NCBI GenBank assembly: GCA_027627225.1 | Contig: CM051034.1 | Location: 14,933,480 to 14,997,479, forward strand | Length of the DNA stretch: 64,000 nt | Source of the DNA: Congeria kusceri | Lineage: Eukaryota; Mollusca; Bivalvia; Myida; Dreissenidae | Direction: 5' to 3' | Shown here: positions 56,090 through 64,000 of the stretch, one piece after another | Numbering within the stretch: the first letter of the stretch is position 1 | Layout of the letters: every line of letters begins with the position of its first letter | Translations under genes and position numbers: made by a program | The notes under the pieces: generated by a model | What the model saw: only the letters and a program-made list of their open reading frames with translations | What the model was told of the DNA's origin: nothing | Databases searched by the model: none

Positions 56090-58250
56090 TCGTCTATCAT
56101 GATAGTCAAGACACCGGTATTGTGACAGAATTAAATAAAATCAGCCCTTATGACGGTTCTTGTTGTGTAGCAACTAAGGGCGGTCATTTCAAGTCAAGTA
56201 TTATACACCCAACACGCACAATAACGATATGACCATACAAAGAAGGATGCGTTTGTTAACAACTTTAAGACTGTCTTCATGAGCCCCAAAACGCCAACTT
56301 ACAGCGGCTGATTTTTCCTCTTGCATACTCAGTTGAGTTGCATGAATATTAGGAGCTTAGAAAGCATTTACAATGGGTCATTATTTCAACACATAACATA
56401 TGTATTATGAAATGTTTATGGAAAGATAAGCCAACGAACGGACATAAATATGCTTAGACTTAACAATAAGTTGTTACGTTGTATAAATATGGTACGGTCA
56501 TGCACTCAAATTACGATATATTAACTGAAGAAAACAATTTATGGCCGAGAATTGGTTGACTCGTGTGTTTATTAGATAATACATTAACAATTTCTGATCA
56601 TTTATAATCATAACTAGGGTCTGGAGGAGTTAGATTTAAAGTATGTGCATTTCTCTATTTGAGTTCGAGAGAGAAAATGATCACCACCATCATACTTTGT
56701 GGAACGCGACAAAGGAAAAGCAGAAGCTCTCTTGAAACTTTTCAAAACTCTGTTACCAAAAATGTTTACACAGCTTATGAAAATTCCAATGAAGGCATGC
56801 TCTAAATGACAACAATGCATCACACGAAGGGATATTCCAAGCTATCGAAACTCAGATAAAGTATTCACCCCAAGAAGTTGACACTACCTACCAACGAAAA
56901 GCTGTTCCAGAGCTGACATCACAGCAGACGAACACAGCTGCCTCTGGTAACATAGAATTGAGGCGAACGCCACTAGTGGTGACAGAAAAAAAAGAACCTG
57001 ACGTCGAAGCAAAGATTCTGTTGATGCATACGGTTATAATGTTATTAGTTCGCCTAACATTAAAGATACGCAGACTGTTGTTGGATCTATTTCTGATGTA
57101 AATGTTGGTTAAGTAGAAAGCGAACTTTCAAATGTAAACATACTGAAGTGTTAACCTCTAAAAGATTCAGAACACTGCTAAGTAAAAACGTGTTTGAAAA
57201 CACCGCTTGTAATAAAACAGATTTTATTCGAGAAGTTGAGGTCGATGTGATTGTCCCGAATATCACAATGTTGAATTTAAAGGTATAATCGTACCAGCTG
57301 GAATAAGATGAGCAGTTGGTATTTTGAATACGATATAATATAATAAAAAGTATATAGAAGGGACGAAAGGCAACACCTCAAGTTGTCCTGTAAATCCCCA
57401 ACCTCCGCGCAGAGATTTGATTGGTTCCGAGCATAGCTCTAATCAGATCCCTGCCGTCGTAACAAAACACGTGATGATGATCGATTACATTGTTTTTAGA
57501 TATTATTTATGGTTTTAATTAGTTATTTTCTTTTTCTGTTTGCATTATTGACTGCAAACGATATATAAAAAGTCCAATTATGTAGAAAATTGCACTGAGT
57601 TGCATTAAATAAGTAAAAGTTACAAACACGTAATCCTTCCATATCTGGAGGGATTTTACTTGTGCTGGCAGTAGTTACCGTTAACCGACAGGGGAGGTAA
57701 CCGCTGCGAGGAGTTTGGTAAATCCCCAAACGGAAATGTATTTATACTACGTTAAGGTATCGCTGTTTGAATGCGGATCGAAATCCGAAGAGCATCTTCG
57801 ATTGACTGTGGAGGAAGTGTTTGATACGCTACATAGTTTAAAGAGCAATAGACCTTAGCCTTTCCTGCAAATTGGCGCCAGTATGTTGTCTGTTTTTCTT
57901 TACTCTTCAATGTTTGCTGATTATTGGTTAATGTATTTTAATTTTCTTATGGGTGTCTAAGTCTTGTTTCTGTTTTTATCATGCTCTAGTGTTGCTAGGA
58001 AGATCATGCATTGAATTGAATGTCGATGATATATATAAATATATAATTGGAAGCATGTTCAATTATATTGCGATTTCAGTTGGTGTTTGTGAGACAGAAC
58101 AAGTGAAATCACTGTGCAGTGCATTTTATAAATGCAATGTGTAAGTGCTGCCAAAAGATTCGGTCCTGATGAATTGGAGGTAGAGTTTGTGACGAGCTTT
58201 AAGAATCCTAAGAATCCCTGTACAAGGAATGGAATAATAAATATTTGTAG
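56090..58250 (+). pseudogene. Macrodomain gene pseudogene (third paralogue)
   Basis: Remnants of exon 2 (56090-56335), exon 3 (56617-57885) and exon 4 (58080-58245) lie in the same order as in genes 1 and 2. The exon 2 remnant lacks the N-terminal half and has an internal deletion from GGTATTGTGA to CAGAATTAAAT that removes the NPVV and GQIEG loops. Its donor has become CTCAGTTG. Exon 3 has many indels, stops (for example in AAGATGAGCAG near 57309) and a 316-bp insertion with target duplication. The exon 4 remnant begins after TTTCAG with GTTGGTGTTTGTGAG and is frameshifted. It shows that the array once had at least four units. Confidence 0.88.
57402..57717. mobile_element. 316-bp insertion in the pseudogene with 12-bp target duplication
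   Basis: GTAAATCCCCAA occurs at 57390-57401 and again at 57718-57729. Removing the insert and one copy restores homology to exon 3 of genes 1 and 2 around the FPVG / YVYHV coding region. A 12-bp duplication fits LINE-mediated (SINE-like) insertion. No tRNA head was recognised. Confidence 0.75.
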
Positions 58251-58880
58251 AATGATCACGGCTGTCATAATGAGAATTTCAATAATGATAAAGTTACATC
58301 TGTAACAGGCGTCAATATGCCAGTATAAAATCGATATAAGGAAATGAATTCCCAAAACGCAAAATTGCGCCGTGAAATTCCATACGACTATTCTTCTGTA
58401 CGGCACATAAACATTCAAATATTTAATGTAATAAACTTGAAACTTGTAAACTTGAAACGTGTTTATTTGCTTAAAGGCCTATTTCTACATATAAATACAT
58501 ATTCAACGGCGTTGTACAACAATAAATAAATGTAACAATAAAACAAAGTCTACACTTAGTACATCCATACAGAGACAATCATGAAATAATCAGTCATCAT
58601 AGTGAGAAAACTCCTCAGAATACAAATACATTATTTACAGAAAGATATAGAAGTGATATTTACACAGTAAATATTCACTTAAAGCACCTAACATTCACGA
58701 AATCTAAGATTTCGTGCTAATATTATTGCTATTATGTGACTACACATTTCAAAACAATGACAAGAAACGTGTAAATTCCACGAAAACCAAATATTTCGAA
58801 CGACATGCATAAAAGTCAGCACATTTAATGAAAGAAAGTTCTGGGTGCTATATGCATTCCTAAGCGAGGCCTCGTTATAA
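58251..58880. other. Intergenic, nothing recognised
   Basis: No coding or repeat structure was recognised between the pseudogene and the tandem repeat. Confidence 0.4.
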
Positions 58881-59530
58881 GGTATCAGTGTATGTGTTTT
58901 CATTAATATATCGCAATGAGTTCTCACATTATTGAGCAAAAACCGTTGTTGTATTTTTAGTTACATTGACCTTGACCTTGACCTTGATCTCACCCACCCC
59001 ATATGCAATCCCTACGAGGTCTAGATACAAGGTATCTATCTATGAAGTTTCATTAAAATACCTTGATACATTCTAAAGTTATTGAGCGGAAACCATTTTC
59101 CTATTTTTAGAAATGGAGACCTTGACCCCACCCACTCTATATGCAATCCCAAGAGAGGTCTCGATATAAGGTATCTATGTTTGAAGTTCATTAAAATATC
59201 TCGATACATTGTCAATTTATTGGGCGAAAACCGTTTGTCTGTTTGTAGTGACGGTGACCTTGACCCCACCCACCACAAATGCAATCCCAAGAGAGGTCTC
59301 AATATAAGGTATCTATGTATGTATTGAGTTTCATTAAAATATCTCGATGCGTTCTCAAGTTATTGAGCGGAAACCGTTTTTCTATTTTTAGCAACGACGA
59401 CCTTGACCTTGATCCCATCCACTCCATATGCAATCCCAAGCGAGGTCTTGATACAAGGTATATATGTATGAAGTTTTATTAAAATGACTCAATCCGTGCT
59501 TGAGTTAGAGAGCGGAAACGAAAAGTTGAC
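58880..59530. repeat. 120-bp tandem repeat with TGACCTTGA words, about 5 copies
   Basis: Each unit contains GACCTTGACC, then CACCCACTCCATATGCAATCCC, GAGGTCTCGATA-AAGGTATCTATG and ATTGAGCGGAAACCGTTTT. The first unit has GACCTTGACCTTGACCTTGA, the reverse complement of the AGGTCA-type words at 10880-11880. A C-rich CCGCCCG run (59531-59582) closes the array. Confidence 0.85.
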
Positions 59531-59599
59531 GCCGCCACCCCGCCCGCCCGTTCCACCGTCCGCCCGCCCGACCGCCCGCCCAAGAAAATATACCCCATA

Positions 59600-60345
59600 T
59601 ATCTAATAACGATTTTTTTCTTCGAAAATTTTTTTTAACAAGTAACCTCTAAAGAAATCAGTTTTCAAATGTTTCACGAAAGCGTTCACTGACTCGCTTT
59701 GTCTTAAGTGTAAAGGCAGTTCATTCCAAAGCTTTGGTCCAACAGTACTCTCACAGAAAGTCTTCCTCTTATTGTAGGGAACACCATTACAACCAACTGA
59801 TGATTCCGAGGATCGAAGGGTGCGTTTTGAAACTTTAATAGACAAAAGTTCCGTTAGCTATTGTGGGGCGTTCCCAAAAGAACAGTTTACATGTAGGTAA
59901 GAATTTTAAAATTATCCTTGCCTTAATGGATAACCAGTGCAGATCATACAGTGTCTGTTTGGAACTGTCACATATTTCTGTTCAGATCAAGTTTAGCACA
60001 CATAGCAAACATACTAAGCATTTTGAATACGTTGCAATTGACCAATTTCTGCCTGAGTACTACTGTAGAGAATCACATCGCAATAATCTAAGTGAGAAAT
60101 CACTCATGACAGAACAAAGATCAAAGTCGATTCTTTGGTTATGAATGTACGGGTACTATTGATTTTAAAATAGTTCAACATTGCAGTTTTACACGTTTGT
60201 TTAACAGGCTCTTTGACATTTAGGGTGTCGTCGAGAAAAACGCCCAGATATTTGGATATTTGATACAGTTTTGTTATTTAATGTTTAATGTTATTGATGG
60301 CGACTGACAAACATTACAAACTCCGTCTTAGAGGCATTCATTTAT
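59600..60345 (-). pseudogene. 3' fragment of a CR1/jockey-like LINE reverse transcriptase
   Basis: Minus-strand frames contain MNASKTEFVMFVSRHQ (about 60300-60345), SKYLGVFLDDTLNVKEPV (about 60210-60260) and, at the end, STVGPKLWNELPLHLRQSES and HLKTDFFRGYL (59640-59760). All are hallmarks of the end of such reverse transcriptases. Interrupted by frameshifts, and 5'-truncated as is usual for LINE copies. Confidence 0.8.
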
Positions 60346-61773
60346 TGTAATATCTGGTTCACGTTTTGTTGAATTAAACGTATTCTTTAGTTTTCTGTCT
60401 GCAGCAGTAATACTGCTTATTTTCATTTAGTATTAAACTATTACGTTATTTTAATTTCAAAGGTTTATCATATACAACCAAGCAATGAAGTCTGACCGTT
60501 TACATCGCATATCACGGCTTCTTCCCGAATGCATGATGATGATCTGGAATATTTATTATATAGGATGGTAGGTCTTGAAATTGTGTGAACAAGAAGGGAT
60601 GTAGCTGGCTGATACTTAATTTTACTCAGTTTCATCGTTCCTCAGAAAGCTGCAGTTCTGTAGCTCTGGAGAACGATAAACCTAATTAAATTGTAATTGA
60701 ATTGAATTAATATTCTCTTTAAGTACAATTTAATTTGAAATGAAATGCTATGATGTAAAATTATATTTACAATTACGTGTATTGTAATTAATTCTGGGCC
60801 AAAGTGAGGTTCGGCATGCCTTGAAGCAATTGGTCTTAAATATAGGACTCGAGGATGTTAATAAGGGTTTCTCACCTGCTCAAGTTTCTGGGGTTTCATT
60901 TATATTGTACTGAAATTTATGTAGTCTTAGCACACTTTCGATTCGCTCTAGAATAACGTCGTTTACATTATCTTTTTGTGACACATGCCAATGTTTAATA
61001 ATAATTGCAAGACATATATTGTAAGAAAACATCCGAAGTCATTATTCTGTAAACAAGGCTAACCGAAGAGCTAGCAATGAATGTTTTTATGATAACAGAA
61101 CATACCGTGTGTTTGAATATTTTTATTTAGCGTACAGTTATGACCATGTACTGTTGAAATTGTCACATACATTCATTATTACAATACAAGACTAAATGTA
61201 AATGCAGTTGGATTAATATTACCACATGCGTATTACTGTTGGGCAGTGTCAGATTTTTCTTTCAGATTGTTACATGTTCAATTGTACATAATGATCGGTT
61301 ATTATTTTCATTTATGTTAAGTGTAACTTATCACAGTAATATCCCTGCTATTCAGTGTTTGACGGTGCAGCTGGAGGACAGGGGATCACTTCGTTCAGTC
61401 TGAAATTTCTGAAGAACAATGCTCTACTACATCTGGTGAGTAGTACAGAAATCACATTATGGATTAAAAGCGTCTACATATGGATAAGAACGCAATATAC
61501 CGAAAATCTGAAATCAAATATGTTGTATATTAACCAATTCTAACAAATGTCAATGTGTGAATTTGATACCTTAGTTTATCTTAAGTTCATAAATTTGTCT
61601 GTTAGATACTTGAACATGGCTCCTTTGTGCATCATAATATCAAGTGGTAAGATTATTGAGTGTGCGTGTTTATTTACTCAGTTATCTTATCAGCATTTTT
61701 ACATCGTATTTATAACTTGTTATGAACACGTAACCGGTGAACTTTGTACATTGCGTATCGATGAGTTAGCGCC
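60346..61773. other. Intergenic, 5' flank of the last macrodomain gene
   Basis: No gene proven. A segment at 61356-61436 lies between an acceptor-like CTATTCAG and a donor-like CTG/GTGAGT and is open (contains FDGAAGGQGITSF). It could be an untranslated or unrelated exon, or chance. No TATA box near the ATG at 61774 was found. Confidence 0.35.
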
Positions 61774-64000
61774 ATGGCTGAAGGTATGGATATTTCTCAA
61801 TATTATTTTAGGTTTAGCAGTTGCATTTTCATAATTCCAGTAGCATAATGACGTTCAACATTTTCGCTGTATTAAAATGTCTAAAATGTGCAGATTTCAT
61901 ACTTCAATAATTGAACTTCAATTATTTAGATTGACGAACAGCGATTGTTTTCAATGTACGACTACTGTGTGAAGTATTCGTTTCTTTTTTTTTAAGTTCT
62001 GTATTTAATTAGACTTATCTTGTAAGGCGGTATGCCTTCCTCCGACAAGTATTAATCTACATCTTTGGGATATTTTAGACAATTACCGATCATTAGGCAA
62101 ATAGCAAACGTACTACTTTATAATTTATTTGTATTTATGTGTATTTTTTAATTGTCAAATTCAAATTAAACGACTGTTGAACCATTTTCCTTTTCTTCTC
62201 TGACACTCTACACTCTGTTTAACACAAGTACTTGTAAGTGAATTTGTTTCACGTATCGCATAAAAAGTATATCCGGATTCAAAACTTAATTAATAATACA
62301 TTACTTCTGACCATTATAAATCGAAACAGCACAGTGTAAAATAGTTTTGATTAAGTGGGGAAAAAGTTTACTTAGGGGTTATTATCATCATATAATTATT
62401 TGCATTCATTTCTAGTTAAATTCAATTGCAGGGGGATGGAAACAACATGACGCCCGCGAAAAAAATGTTGAGGCAGTCGACGTAAAGTACTTTGAGTTTT
62501 TGATGAATGGAAGATGTCCATGGGATTACGATGACAAATACAAGACAATTCAAGCATACTCTTCGGGAGATGGTGGCTGGAAAATTCTTGACGAGGTTTT
62601 CGATCACTTCAGGAACCGTTGCAGTACTGAGATACCTGTGGATTGCGACCTTACAACTGTGGAATCATTTTTTGATCGAACAGATATCAAAGAAAGATAT
62701 CCATTTGCATTTCCGATTATAAAAGCTGATAGAAACGTGTGTTGCCTAACTTTGTTTTCATCGGTTGAAGACGATCTACAAAAGATACGTGGACAATTGG
62801 AAGGCTTTCTATTGACAAGGCAACGTCCGTGGAGACGCCGACAACACTCAGTCTATTCTGATGACTACGATGGATATTTCAGAACGCCTGGAGAGAAACT
62901 GGGGACATTTTATTTGACTGCCCAGCATCGTATGTGCGTCTTGGCTGGTGACATTTTTGACTATGATGGAACTGATGTTGGAATTGTAAATCCTGTTGTC
63001 ATCCGAAAATCTGGACAAATCGAAGGCAAAGGAATTTTGTTCGAGAGTATAAAGGAGACAGGTGGCTATACATATAGGGATTCCTTATCTCGATACAGTT
63101 CCGTGGAACCAACATCTCGATCCTGTATAGTGACATCCTGTGGTCGTTTGCGAGCTAAAATTATACATCCGACAAGACCATTGACCAATGACAAATCTAC
63201 GAGACAAAACAATATTTTCATGAATATGTTTGATTGTCTAACAGCTGCAAGATCAAATAAACTGAAGCGACTCATATTTCCTTTCGTCTACTCAGGTACG
63301 ATATATTTCTCAAATGTTATTGGAAACTTTACTCAAATATTTACAATTGATCTTCCACCCAAGCTCGTCAATGTGGTCGCAAGAGATCAAATTAGAAAAA
63401 AGCTAAATACTATATGCTTATAAACATTTGGCTAAATTTTCAAATATTTATACGAAACTGTTCCTTCGTCTGCCAAAAGTATTCAGATGGTTCCAGTACG
63501 CTGCATAAAAAGCCACTCGAGCCCAAAAGAAAGTTGCAAAAGAGTTTTGTAATCTTGTAATATTTTCAAAAGTTCTTGTTCAATCTTGATGAAATTGTAA
63601 TCAAAAGTTCCCTTGATACTCCTCTGCCAAACCTGCATTTATTGTTCCGCTTTACTGCACATAATGGCCACAGAGCGAAAAAAATGACAAAAATCTAAAC
63701 ATTATTTTTTTGTAAACCTATGGGTAGATTTTCAGATAATTCTACACAAATGCCGTATTCGGTAGTGGCTTATTACCAAAAGTATTTACATGGTTCTGGT
63801 CCACTGCATAAAATTGCAACTAGAGATGAAATGATAATTTGCATAACAGGTTTGCATTCCTGTCATATTTTCAAACGTTCTTTGTCAATCGTGCTTAAAA
63901 CACATATTTAAACGCATGTTTCTGGTTAGTTCTCTACCAAGCCTGCACAGGTGGTTTCTGTGTACTGCAAATGATTGCCTCTAAATCTTTAAATTCCAAT
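61774..64000 (+). CDS. Divergent macrodomain protein, gene 4 (5' part, runs off the window)
   Basis: Exon 1 is 61774-61783 (the same Met-Ala-Glu plus one base as genes 1 and 2). Exon 2 is 62432-63295 (864 nt, 60 longer than the paralogues), with acceptor TTGCAG and donor CTCAG/GTACG in phase 1. Together they code 291 residues plus one base. The N-terminal region shares VDVKYFEFL and CLTLFSS with the paralogues but is otherwise strongly changed. A basic, Arg-rich insert (RQRPWRRRQH, about residue 130) precedes macrodomain 1. That domain retains LAGDIFDYDG, GIVNPVVIR, SGQIEGKG, GG, KIIHPTRP and FPFVYSG. Strict conservation of the NPVV and GQIEG loops in so diverged a copy suggests they matter. 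Intron 2 fills the rest of the window; exons 3 and 4 should follow to the right. Confidence 0.82.
63450..64000. repeat. Diverged tandem repeat in intron 2 of gene 4
   Basis: Blocks with CTGCCAAACCTGCATTTATTG, TTCCGCTTTACTGCACATAATGGCC and TTTCAGATAATTCTACACAAATG resemble the repeat at 32200-33270 and recur at roughly 160-180-bp spacing to the window edge. Confidence 0.6.

Noticed and set aside
61356..61436. Exon-like open segment before the last macrodomain gene
   Set aside because: Has acceptor- and donor-like edges but no homology to the paralogues, and it would not be needed because the conserved MAE exon lies downstream at 61774. Kept only as a note.

Overview
The window is animal nuclear DNA, AT-rich and intron-rich. 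It is dominated by short inverted-repeat (MITE-like) elements, tRNA-derived SINEs, decayed LINEs and tandem repeats. The SINE and MITE repertoire, including a hairpin element at 27990-28235 that I associate from memory with dreissenid or other bivalve genomes, points to a mollusc and most likely a bivalve. The species cannot be fixed from the sequence. There are no bacterial operons, CRISPR arrays or rRNA genes.

Left part (1-10 kb): the 5' portion of an unrecognised acidic, Ser/Thr-rich protein gene on the minus strand (five linked coding exons, running off the left edge), then an intergenic stretch holding a 1.23 kb terminal-inverted-repeat element and several smaller MITEs and minisatellites. 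Middle (10.0-22.6 kb): a complete nine-exon gene on the plus strand for a PC-esterase domain protein (PCED1A/B family, SGNH/GDSL hydrolase fold). All exon phases agree and give a 466-residue protein. Its intron 8 begins with a remarkable 43-bp minisatellite of about 65 units whose repeat unit IS the end of exon 8 plus its own 5' splice site, so dozens of near-perfect splice donors lie in tandem. A 1.13 kb transposon copy splits that array, and an inverted sister copy lies in another tandem repeat downstream of the gene. From 22.6 to 31 kb there is only repeat-rich intergenic DNA.

Right part (31-64 kb): a plus-strand cluster of paralogous genes for proteins carrying two divergent macrodomains. 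Two copies are intact (706 and 737 residues, each 4 exons), one is a wrecked pseudogene at 56-58 kb, and one more divergent copy starts at 61.8 kb and leaves the window on the right. All three genes with a preserved start use the same tiny first coding exon (10 nt, Met-Ala-Glu plus one base). The first two copies also share several kb of recognisable upstream sequence, so the unit spread by segmental duplication. The first macrodomain keeps the fold landmarks but replaces the canonical Asn-Ala-Ala-Asn loop with a conserved Asn-Pro-Val-Val. The linker between the domains carries tyrosine motifs resembling SH2 docking sites. A recent, mildly damaged non-LTR retrotransposon (minus strand, 50.1-54.3 kb) sits inside a 60-bp tandem repeat between the second copy and the pseudogene.

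The two most unusual items are the splice-donor minisatellite in the PC-esterase gene and the expanding family of double, degenerate macrodomain genes. No functional link between the three gene families is visible; they are simply neighbours.
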